64,000 bases of DNA, from NCBI GenBank assembly GCA_946965045.2, contig OX337229.1:2976001-3040000 (forward strand), read 5' to 3'. The translations under genes were made by a program, and so were the position numbers. Below, piece after piece: positions 31,043 through 39,674 of the stretch; the first letter of the stretch is position 1, and every line of letters begins with the position of its first letter. The notes beneath the pieces are model-generated. The model made no database searches. It saw nothing but the letters and a program-made list of their open reading frames with translations, and was not told the origin of the DNA. The DNA comes from Epithemia pelagica. Lineage: Eukaryota > Bacillariophyta > Bacillariophyceae > Surirellales > Surirellaceae.

Positions 31043-32083
31043 TTAACATGATTGGCGGAGGTAAATGGATTGAAGCCGATTGGTTCGAATCATTCGACGC
31101 CACTTTTTGGGCGACGACCAACGACGACGTGCGCGAGGAGCCTTCTTCTTTTGCATCGTCGCACAAGACGACGACGACGAAGAACTGGACACGGAGGAAA
31201 GTATCGAGGAATGGCCATCCACTTCTTCTTCCTCCTCCTCTTCGTACGGCTTGTTCAGAATATCAATGTCGTCTTCAATCATACGAACTGTTGCACGTTG
31301 GATACGAGGGGGAGTTGTGAAACCTCCGAGGTCATTGGAGTTGTCACGGGGAGTAGTTTCGTCGTTCTGTTCCGGCTGTTGCTCGAGATCCGCAAGCAAA
31401 CACGACGAAGACATGGTTGTGGAGGATGACTGCGAACAGTCGTTGTCATCGTTGAACGGCTGTGTGAGAAGACCTGTAACCATTTTGTTGCGCTGATCCT
31501 CCGCATCGTCTGTAACGGCACTTTCAGGAAAGCCGTCATCGTGTGTCAAGGACGGAACACTAAGCACATTGTCTTGATTGTCCTGTCTTTCTTCTTCATC
31601 CTCACTGTCTTCCACTGGGTTAACACTTTCCGTAACGAGAACATGCTCTGTGTTCTCTTCATTCACGTCAGCCATACAGACATCATCATCTTCGTTGTCC
31701 GACTGATTGACCACAGGACCGATAGTTGCTTCTTGATCCAAGTCCACAGAGGTTGCCTCCGGAATAAGAGTAGACGGTTCAGGACGAGAGATTTCCAGAA
31801 AATTCTTTTCGGCTTCTTCCTTGGCTCGCGACACTTGCTCCAGAATGTTCTTCAACTCCAGTTTGGCGTCATGGATCTTGGCTTGGTAGTCGAGTGCCTC
31901 CTTTTGGAGTTGGGGAAGAGTTGTTCGAATGGCTTCGATATCCAAGAGGACTTGTTTGGCATCTTCCAAATGCTGAATTGTTTGATGAGCGGTGATCTTC
32001 ATTCTTGTGTTTGATGGAAATTTTCTTGACGAATGGCTGGTGCTTGCACGTTTTGTGGATTTGCGTTTTATGATCCCATTCAT
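31043..32083 (-). CDS. Hypothetical acidic coiled-coil protein
   Basis: This 346-residue frame starts with a basic Ser/Thr/Lys stretch. A clear coiled coil follows at about 30-100 (LEDAKQVLLDIEAIRTTLPQ, then LQKEALDYQAKIHDAKLELK), and after it a long acidic Ser/Asp/Glu-rich region. Near the end are poly-Glu and poly-Ser runs and a basic tail (KKKAPRARRRWSSPKKWRR). I recognise no family. The first ATG is at 32083; another at about 32002 (MKITAHQT) would also keep the coiled coil. It is divergent from the SnoaL-like gene. The mix of coiled coil, acidic disorder and basic tail would suit a nuclear or scaffold protein, but this is a guess. Confidence 0.5.
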   Translation of the reverse strand: MNGIIKRKSTKRASTSHSSRKFPSNTRMKITAHQTIQHLEDAKQVLLDIEAIRTTLPQLQKEALDYQAKIHDAKLELKNILEQVSRAKEEAEKNFLEISRPEPSTLIPEATSVDLDQEATIGPVVNQSDNEDDDVCMADVNEENTEHVLVTESVNPVEDSEDEEERQDNQDNVLSVPSLTHDDGFPESAVTDDAEDQRNKMVTGLLTQPFNDDNDCSQSSSTTMSSSCLLADLEQQPEQNDETTPRDNSNDLGGFTTPPRIQRATVRMIEDDIDILNKPYEEEEEEEVDGHSSILSSVSSSSSSSSCATMQKKKAPRARRRWSSPKKWRRMIRTNRLQSIYLRQSC

Positions 32084-33115
32084 CTTTTCCGCCTCTTCGT
32101 CTTGGAAGCAAATTTTCTGGTTTCGATGTGTTGGAATGAAGTTTTGAGTTCCGTGCCAGTCGCGGAAGATAATGAGTCGTGGAAGGACTCCAAAACTCTT
32201 TTGGGAAAAGGCAATCTAGCTAATAGCAATAGGCATGTGTATGTGTCAGATCTGCCATTTTCTTTCTCATTGCTCCATCGCCCAACACTCCGCGACATGT
32301 CTCGGAAAGACTGTCTTTTCCTCATGTTATGACTTGTGAACGATAGTACTGCGATAGAATCATCTAGAGAGTCTACGCAGTGGCTGCCGGGCCGCTCGTT
32401 GTTGGTTCATGACCGGAATCCCCGTGGAGGAATTACTGATCTTCCTTGCGTTATAATAGAGAGAGACTATTCCAAGTCGCGATGAAAGAGAAATGGTGGT
32501 TGGAGTTCCAAAATGCACTCCTGCTTTGATTCTGTGACGCGATGATCTTTGGAGAAGTCTCGTTCTTTTACTTTCGTCATCGGCATGTCGTCTGGCTTTC
32601 CTGTTTACCGCAAGGTAGACAGTCCAGTCACATCCACGGCTGTGATGGTGATTGGATTTGGATGTCTTGTTGTTTCTGTGGATGGACTTTTTTGTCGATT
32701 CCATCCAATGGCGCGTAGCGGTCACCCGAAATCGCACGCCGCACCTTCGATTCTTATTGGGTCGGCGTAATTAATAGCTGTGTTTCATGTATACTCCGTA
32801 ATTTTTAGCGGTTTCTGACCGTTGTGTCTGGTATTGTAGGTAGATCGTGATGAGCGCACTGCGCGTTTTTGAAAAAATGACGAAAACACTGCATCAACGA
32901 CAACAACGACGACGACGAACTCAAGACAGCCGCAACCACCTGACAACTGCGTGACAACACAACACACAAGCCTTTGCGATTGAATCGGAACGACACCTTG
33001 TTGCGCTCGTTGGACCATTTTCCTTTTCAGAACGCCCTCGGTCCTTGGTTAAGCGGAGAGCAGGCGGACGGCTGACGACAGTAGTACGAAAGGTGCTCCA
33101 TCCAAGACCTGAACC
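32084..33115. other. Intergenic, divergent promoter region
   Basis: About 1 kb lies between two head-to-head genes. A 125-codon frame at 32360-32737 on the minus strand lacks any family features and has an unlikely composition, so it is not called. An ACGACAACGACGACG stretch (32894-32920) is a short repeat. Confidence 0.5.
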
Positions 33116-34006
33116 ATGAAGTTCTTCCGAAGACGGAAAGACAAGAAAAAAGCCAAAGAGGGCCTTGGTGGTGGTGAACCAGACATTAGTCCCAAACGAC
33201 GAAGCAATAAAAACAACAATAGTTACGTTGGTTCCAGCAACAGTACACCCAGTTCTCCTTCCAAATCACCACCCAATTATTCCCAAACCAGTGCGCGTCG
33301 TGACCCCGGTCCCGCGGCACCCTTGTCGCAACAACAACAACAACAACCCCTATCTCCCAGTGGGACACCCGTACGAACCAATGTGGCAGCTGTGGCCACT
33401 GCGGCAGCCGCATCCGTACCTCCTTCTCCACAACAACAACAACCACCTCCTCCACCACCACAGGTACAACAACAACCACCACAAGGAGTGGCTGCACCAT
33501 CGGCGGCCGCAGCGAACAACAATCCGGCGTTGCAACGTCAAATGGAAGAGTCCAATTCGGCATCCATTGAATTGACGCGTAATTTAGTCAAGAAATTCAT
33601 TGCCGATATTTGGAATCGTGGAGAAGTTGATTTGATACCCGAAGTCTGCAGTCCTTCCTTACGATTCAATGGTAATACTGGTTTTGACCGTGTCGGTCAC
33701 GATGGATTGGCACGCATGGTAGCGACCATTCGAGATGCCTTGGATGATTATCATTGTGAAATCCATTCCATGGTCGTGGAACACAATAAGGCCTTTTGCC
33801 GCTTGCGATTTACGGGCAAACATACGGGCAATTTGTTGGGATATCCACCCACTGGCAAGGTGGTGGGATGGATGGGTGCCACCGAATTTACCTGTCAAAA
33901 CGGGAAAATCCTCAAAGTATGGGAATTGGGTGATATCAAAACGTTGGAAGAACAATTAATTGCCGTTGACGATCATCCCATGGAAGAACATGACGAGGAT
34001 GATTGA
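33116..34006 (+). CDS. SnoaL-like (NTF2 fold) protein with low-complexity N terminus
   Basis: This is a 296-residue single-exon protein. Residues 1-145 are basic and then Gln/Pro/Ala-rich disorder encoded by CAA/CCA repeats. Residues about 148-280 form a SnoaL-like/ester-cyclase domain of the NTF2 superfamily: LVKKFIADIWNRGEVDLIPE, LARMVATIRDALDDYHCEIH, then FRLRFTGKH-type beta strands and GWMGATEFTCQNGKILKVWE. Members include polyketide cyclases, but many are small-molecule binding or uncharacterised, so catalysis cannot be claimed. There is no signal peptide; the extreme N terminus (MKFFRRRKDKKKAKEG) is strongly basic. The ATG is preceded by a stretch without other starts in frame. Confidence 0.78.
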   Translation: MKFFRRRKDKKKAKEGLGGGEPDISPKRRSNKNNNSYVGSSNSTPSSPSKSPPNYSQTSARRDPGPAAPLSQQQQQQPLSPSGTPVRTNVAAVATAAAASVPPSPQQQQPPPPPPQVQQQPPQGVAAPSAAAANNNPALQRQMEESNSASIELTRNLVKKFIADIWNRGEVDLIPEVCSPSLRFNGNTGFDRVGHDGLARMVATIRDALDDYHCEIHSMVVEHNKAFCRLRFTGKHTGNLLGYPPTGKVVGWMGATEFTCQNGKILKVWELGDIKTLEEQLIAVDDHPMEEHDEDD

Positions 34007-34284
34007 GGATATAACCTGTAGTTATTGGTTACACACCAACAACTAATTATAGTTTGTGGAATTTCACGGGAGCTGGAAGATAATGTAGCATGGTTTTGTG
34101 CGATTTCTTTTGCATCCATACTACGTCATCCAAAACTGTAAGAATCGGTCGATCGTGGACTTGGTGTTTGTACACGATGAGAATACTACAGAGACAATCA
34201 TACTTTACACGTTCTACTTCTTACTTAGCGTAAACAAGACAGCCATATCACACTTCATTTGTCAGGATAGCTTGGCAGAATACA

Positions 34285-37200
34285 CTACTTGTTTTTGCTG
34301 CTTACTCGGTGTTTGTGGTGACGGCGAGGATGATGCTTTTGACGCAAGGGCCGATCATTTCTCCATTCACCTTCGTGACGAATGCTGCCATCGGGGCGAT
34401 GTTCCACTCCATGTCCTTGCGCTTGTCCACATTGCCATTCTCCCTTGTACCGGCGGCCATCCACCCAAACACATTCTCCCATTCCGTGATATTTCCCATG
34501 TTCCCAATCGCCATTGTACACGGATCCATCGGCAAAAATGTACCGGCCCTTGCCATGACGGAGACCACGGTAAAAGTCACCGGTATAGACCGCTCCATCC
34601 GGCCATGTATAGGTTCCCTCACCTTGTCGGTGATCGAGCTGGAAACCTCCATCATAGACGCGACCATCGGACCATTCGTATCGACCATGGCCATGACGTT
34701 GATCGTTGTCGTATTGACCGATATAGGCGTCGCCGTTGTTGAATACGGCATGACCATAGCCATGCCATCGACCGCTTCGCCATTCACCACTGTAGATTCG
34801 ACCGTCCGTGTAGTGCATTGTTCCCTGTCCATGCGGTTTCCCACCGACCATGACTCCCGTATATCGACCAGTATCACCATAGGGATCCGAAAGAAGCTTA
34901 TTTTGAACCTGTTGCAGGAGAATCAGCTGATTATCCCCCGCAACACCGCTGGCTGTGGAAGATGCTCTCTTGATGTCACCATTGCTTTGAGAATGCTTCA
35001 CTTCCAAATCTGCGTCTTCCTTGGAAGATGGTTTCAAGCCATCGACAGGGGTTCCATGGTGGGATGATTTGTTTCGTCGAAGTTTTCGTTCAGCATTTTG
35101 AGGCTCCTTCGGTTTGGATTGTTGGTCCGTTGCATCTTGATGGTTGGTGCGAGAACCACTAAGCTCAGCTTTTTGCTCGGAAAACGCCATGTCGGTGGAC
35201 GAATCTTCTCCGTCATACAACGGCATTGCTCGTCCTTCCGGACCGAGTGATGTCTTTCGTCTTCGACCATTGCGATGGCCTTCCCCGCTCTTGACTCCAC
35301 TCTTTTGTTTCTTGTCTTTATTTCTTTGCCGGCTGTTGGATCGAGAGCTTAGATCCGATTTGGAGGACCTTAACTTCCTCTTTGAAGTAGGAGAGCGCTG
35401 TTGTGATTTTCGTCTGACTCGCTCAACATTATGAGAAGAAACTCCATCCATTTCGAGATCCTCTGTACTTGTCGAGTCTCCATCAGTGTTAAAAACTAAT
35501 TCGTCAACGGGCGGAGACATTGTCGGAATTGGTTCACGTCGTTTCGGCCGAGACTTTGGTGGAGACTTTCGTCGGTGGGTATTACTCCTCTTGACGTCTT
35601 TGATGTTGAAATCAAAGTGGTGATCCATTGAGTTAGAGGCCGGTAGACCCTTCTCAACTAGATTTTTGACCTCCTCATTTTTGGCATTCGTAAAAGTAGC
35701 AAGAAGATGTTCAAGAACATCTTCTTTCTTGGCATCAGTCGGTGTTGCACCGTCTTTGCCATTTTCTTTTTCTGGAGGTTCCCCACTTCTTCGGTAAAAT
35801 GACGAATCGCGTGGAGAGTATGAACCGCCCGCCGGGTCAGATCCTGTCGACCCAGAGCTGTCGCCGTTGCTGATATCATCGTCGATCGTAATTGGTAGTC
35901 CGTACTTTTTTGCAACCTTTTGTCGTCTGTCTCTTAGTTCCGAGCTTAGATGACGCATCTCACTGTCTGAGTCTGACACAACAATAGGATTTTGCTCACT
36001 CGTTCCACCCCTCAATCGTCTTCGGGGGCTTTCTGGCGAAGGCCTGAGATCATCTTGTTGTGTCTTCATTTTGTGAAGATCAGATTGCTTCTGTTTCGCT
36101 GAGTCGCCCTCTCGTGAACGAACTTTTGTTTTACCACCAGACTCTTTGGTACTGCTGCTACTTGTTTCTTTGGCTTGACTGGGGGGTTTTGTGTTTTCTG
36201 TGTAGCCACGAGTTCCCGCGGGTTCTGCACGACTCCGGTCACTGTTTCTTTCATTATCTATGTCTTGCCATTCCGGCAGGGAACGACCGGACGACTCACG
36301 AGGCGAAGGATCAGGTTTCCGCGGTTTGCCTTCGTCTTCCGTGGAAGATGAAGAGTTTGCAATCTTTGCCATCAATGCCTCTTGGTCCTCAATGATAGTC
36401 TCGAGAATGATTCCTTGATTTTCAAGTACCACCGCCTCGGCCATTGGCTGATGATGAATCTCTTGAGAGGCTTGTTGTGCAACAGCACTTTGAATAACCG
36501 CTTGAGAGGTTTGTTGTGCAGTAGCACCTTGACGAACCTCTTGAGAGGTGAGTTGTGAAGCAGCACCTTGACGAACCTCTTCAGAAGTGAGTTGTGCCGT
36601 AGCACCTTCATCATTATTTGTTGGGGCACTCTCACCTTTTTCGCTTTCCTCAGCGACAGGCACGTTGTTAGAAGAAGTCTTTGTCTCGCTGGGATTTGTC
36701 TTGGAATATGTCGCTCCGGTGGAGCTTGTGTCTGAATTTTCGTCACTCTCGTTGAGTTCTTCGATGGTTTTCATCGGTATTTTCTGTTGAACGTATGCCC
36801 CCGTGCTTTCGTAGTCTTCCACACTAATAACCTCTACGAGCTTTTCGTCTTCTTCGACGATATTTTGCTGTTCCGTCCCGTCATCATGAAGGACTATGAT
36901 GGAATGATCCTCGTATTGATACTCATCGTAGGAATGCGTGAAAGAACGCTCATCATGCCGTTGGATAACTGGTTGCTCCGGTAGCTGTGGCGAGATATGG
37001 AAATCATAGGAAGCCGCAATCACTGGCGGAACGCTACCATCGTAGGACGAAAATTCGGACGGTCTGATCCCTGGAGATTCAATGAATATGGGTTGTTGTT
37101 GCTGCATTATCTCTTCTGACGAATCAACGGCATATGTGTCCATGAGGCCAACCGAAGCCGACAGAATCGGCACCCGATCATCGTCACTTTCTGCCTCTGT

Positions 37201-37770
37201 CGGGGGATCCCTAATGCGGTCAGTATCTATGCTCATCACTGCATTCGCATCGTAATCGCCATCATCTGCATCGTCTTCCTCTTGGTCATTTTCCTCTGGA
37301 ACTGACTCATACTTGACAATTCCGATTAATTCCGCCTCATGCGACGACGCATTGTGGGGAATTCCTCGCCTAGAGAGGTTCGCCGCACGTTCCGTGATGT
37401 TGCTATCTGCCGCTGAAATAGGAGTGTCGTAATGACCTTGAGAGTGAGATAGCAGTGATCGAGTAGGTGGTGGACCCACTTTGGATTTCGACGACTGTGT
37501 CGGGTATTTTGTTATCACTTGGTCACCAATGGTTTCGTCAATTTTGAACTCTCCTAGTGTCGAGTTTAAAATATTCAAGTCGCTTTCGCTTGCCGTCATC
37601 ATATCTCTCAGTTTCTGATCGACTTTCTTCCTAAGAGCATCTATATCCTTGTTGAGTTTCTGATAAAAGGCAGTTGCTTCGGTAGCAGGCAGGGTAAGCA
37701 AGTCCATGGTGGATGCCGTTTGCTTTTTTCCATCCGAGGACTCAGGCTCTTCTCCACCCCAAAAGCTCAT
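34285..37770 (-). CDS. MORN-repeat protein, large disordered N-terminal region
   Basis: This is an 1161-residue single-exon protein. The first ~950 residues are charged, Ser/Glu/Asp/Lys-rich and probably disordered. They contain an N-terminal helical segment (ATAFYQKLNKDIDALRKKVD), a 13-residue tandem repeat (see separate entry) and several acidic clusters. The C terminus (about 960-1161) is the eight-block MORN module. It opens with DPYGDTGRYTGVMVGGKPHG and runs through YSGEWRSGRWHGYG, YDGGFQLDHRQGEG and YTGDFYRGLRHGKG to RHEGEWRNDRPLRQ, and a His/Arg/Lys-rich tail follows. Spacing and order match the modules at 21028, 39675 and 58555. No catalytic domain. Likely a scaffold that uses the MORN rod for membrane or cytoskeletal attachment (inference). 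The start at 37770 is the first ATG. Confidence 0.85.
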   Translation of the reverse strand: MSFWGGEEPESSDGKKQTASTMDLLTLPATEATAFYQKLNKDIDALRKKVDQKLRDMMTASESDLNILNSTLGEFKIDETIGDQVITKYPTQSSKSKVGPPPTRSLLSHSQGHYDTPISAADSNITERAANLSRRGIPHNASSHEAELIGIVKYESVPEENDQEEDDADDGDYDANAVMSIDTDRIRDPPTEAESDDDRVPILSASVGLMDTYAVDSSEEIMQQQQPIFIESPGIRPSEFSSYDGSVPPVIAASYDFHISPQLPEQPVIQRHDERSFTHSYDEYQYEDHSIIVLHDDGTEQQNIVEEDEKLVEVISVEDYESTGAYVQQKIPMKTIEELNESDENSDTSSTGATYSKTNPSETKTSSNNVPVAEESEKGESAPTNNDEGATAQLTSEEVRQGAASQLTSQEVRQGATAQQTSQAVIQSAVAQQASQEIHHQPMAEAVVLENQGIILETIIEDQEALMAKIANSSSSTEDEGKPRKPDPSPRESSGRSLPEWQDIDNERNSDRSRAEPAGTRGYTENTKPPSQAKETSSSSTKESGGKTKVRSREGDSAKQKQSDLHKMKTQQDDLRPSPESPRRRLRGGTSEQNPIVVSDSDSEMRHLSSELRDRRQKVAKKYGLPITIDDDISNGDSSGSTGSDPAGGSYSPRDSSFYRRSGEPPEKENGKDGATPTDAKKEDVLEHLLATFTNAKNEEVKNLVEKGLPASNSMDHHFDFNIKDVKRSNTHRRKSPPKSRPKRREPIPTMSPPVDELVFNTDGDSTSTEDLEMDGVSSHNVERVRRKSQQRSPTSKRKLRSSKSDLSSRSNSRQRNKDKKQKSGVKSGEGHRNGRRRKTSLGPEGRAMPLYDGEDSSTDMAFSEQKAELSGSRTNHQDATDQQSKPKEPQNAERKLRRNKSSHHGTPVDGLKPSSKEDADLEVKHSQSNGDIKRASSTASGVAGDNQLILLQQVQNKLLSDPYGDTGRYTGVMVGGKPHGQGTMHYTDGRIYSGEWRSGRWHGYGHAVFNNGDAYIGQYDNDQRHGHGRYEWSDGRVYDGGFQLDHRQGEGTYTWPDGAVYTGDFYRGLRHGKGRYIFADGSVYNGDWEHGKYHGMGECVWVDGRRYKGEWQCGQAQGHGVEHRPDGSIRHEGEWRNDRPLRQKHHPRRHHKHRVSSKNK
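36444..36600 (-). repeat. 39-bp tandem repeat, four copies, coding 13-residue units
   Basis: Four successive 13-residue units inside the MORN gene read AQLTSEEVRQGAA, SQLTSQEVRQGAT, AQQTSQAVIQSAV and AQQASQEIHHQPM. The DNA unit is 39 bp; two neighbouring copies share ACGAACCTCTT at 36532 and 36571. The copies diverge toward the low-coordinate end, as expected for an ageing tandem array. Ends are approximate. Confidence 0.8.
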
Positions 37771-38598
37771 GGTGAGGTCCTGTTGTCTTCTCGGTTGTGC
37801 ACGGTGCTCGTTGGCAGCACATCATCGATGAATCACGAAAACGGCGGAGGGTCTGTTCCCAAGCGATGTCGAATGCGTTCAAGCGATGATTTTGTGAGAG
37901 TTCAGCGATGAAGGCTATTATCATGAAGAAATTATCATCCCACCATCCTCGTGAAGGCTATAGTAATTCATTCCATATCGGATGAAACAGATTCCCCAAG
38001 CTTAAGTTCGCTGCTTCTGATATTATATATTGCTTTATTATTGCCCTTGCATTTCTATCCTCACTGCAAAATAACGACTACTAGTATACACGATTCAGTA
38101 CAATATAACCTGTTGACTGGTCCTAGTCGTGAATATTGTGTGTGAAGCGTACAATACGAGTAGAGACCATCAATCATCAATGTCACACCGTATTGTACGG
38201 CCCTGCTCGCCTTTTGCACCTCCGCCTCCGCCCCTCATTTTTTCATGGTGGGGAGTCGTTGCCTCAACTTTTTTCAAATGCTTTCTCCCTTTCACGGCAA
38301 GAAACACAAATGAGAGTATTGGAAATTAGAACGATGATCTGGAGTCTTCTTGTTCTTATGTTCACGTTCCTTCTTGAAGAAATAGAGGAAGACTGAGTGG
38401 ACGGAGTGGTCGGAGAAAACAAAGACAAAGCAACCGCACAACTCTTCGGCCTCTCGAGAAATGAGGCCGTCCCTTTGTCTTGGTTGTTTCCTTTTCACAA
38501 CACGTGAGTTTCACGTTCATACCATTGGCCTTTCTTACCAGCCCGATCAACCACGTATGAATGGTCAAGGAACGCCATCTCTCCCTCTTCTTTTGCGC
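37771..38598. other. Intergenic, divergent promoter region
   Basis: This lies between the head-to-head MORN (34285-37770) and Mpv17-like genes. The open frame of the latter extends upstream to an ATG at 38461, so part of this may be 5' coding or UTR. AT-rich sequence lies around 38015-38110. No other gene was seen. Confidence 0.5.
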
Positions 38599-39386
38599 AT
38601 GACAGATGACTCGTCGTCAGGTTCGGACCGAGAGGAAAACAGTCTTCCCGAGAAGCGCAGTTCACTCGACGACGGGAAGAGCAACGTACTTTTACGATTC
38701 TTCCTCGCCTACACGCATCTTTGTGAGAGAAAGCCGATTCTGATCAAATCATTGAGTCAATCGATCATAGGCGGTCTGGGTTCAATTTTATCACAATGTG
38801 TAATTGCAAAATCTTCGGGGTACTCGTCGTTTCACATTGACTGGAACCAGGTACGTGCAATCATGACGTCGGGTCTCTTATTTGAGGGTCCGTACTTTCA
38901 TTGGTGGTATGAACGCTAATGGATGATGGGACGGTGGCTTGAGAGCCAAAACATGAGACCACATATTTCTCCACGATTCAAAACAACAATTCAAGTTGTT
39001 GTGGATCAAACTCTCGGGGTACTCTTATTCTTTCCTACCTATTTCTTTCTGTACGAAATCATCCAATCTTTTTGGAATCTGCAAGGTACGAGACCATTGT
39101 GCTAACACAAGATGGCATGGAAAGGTGTCCAATTTGTGGTCGTCTCTCATCCAGGTTCTTCTCTCGATCTTTCCATACAACTAAACACTATACAGCTCCA
39201 AATCTTTCTCTGGCGCGGAATCGTCTGGGCATGGAGCTCCTTTCAGTGCTACGAACCAACTACTTGATTTGGCCATTGGCAAACTGGGTCATCTTCCAAA
39301 AAGTTCCCGAATCGTTGCGTGTGCTTGCATCGAGCATCGTCGCAGTTTTGTGGAATGCATTTTTATGTTCTCGAGTCGCGGGATGA
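38599..39386 (+). CDS. Mpv17/PMP22-family membrane protein with in-frame TAA
   Basis: Mpv17/PMP22 proteins are four-helix proteins of the inner mitochondrial or peroxisomal membrane. Family landmarks appear in order: LTKSL-type segment LIKSLSQSIIGGLGSILSQC, IDWNQVRAIMTSGLLFEGPY followed by FHWWYER, then FKTTIQVVVDQTLGVLLFFP, NYLIWPLANWVIFQKVPESL and SIVAVLWNAFLC. Exons are 38599-39085 and 39196-39386. The 110-bp intron has a GTACGAG donor, phase 1. The frame carries a TAA at 38917-38919, directly after WYER, and continues in the same frame with good family matches. A single T-to-A change in a Leu codon would explain it. Alternatives are a nonsense allele or an assembly error; I see no intron that removes it while keeping the conserved motif. 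The start is uncertain: an ATG at 38461 is also in frame. Confidence 0.68.
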
Positions 39387-39674
39387 AGCTCTTACAAGAA
39401 CACTTGGTATCGGGTGACAGAACACGCTAATGTAGAATGCAGTGTCTTAGTTTTTGATTAAAGGAAACAGTTGCTTCAACCAGCGAGAGAAACATGTACA
39501 GGCGTACAAACTAGTTACGCTTCGCTGTCTGGAAGAGTTTGAATCGAGTAATCAATCGTAAATTTTCGCTTATTACCCTAAGGATGTATCTTTTCCTCAT
39601 GAAGCCCTTTCAATCAAACAAAATGGTATCGCGGGTCTCATGCTGAATACCCTTCCTTGCCGTTATTTTCCTCC

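Noticed and set aside
32360-32737. 125-codon minus-strand frame
   Set aside because: Arg/His/Ser-rich composition, no homology features and no clear start context.
38840-38870. Donor-like GTACGTGC at about 38850 in the Mpv17 gene
   Set aside because: Reading through it yields the conserved family motif before GPYFH, so an intron there would destroy the domain.
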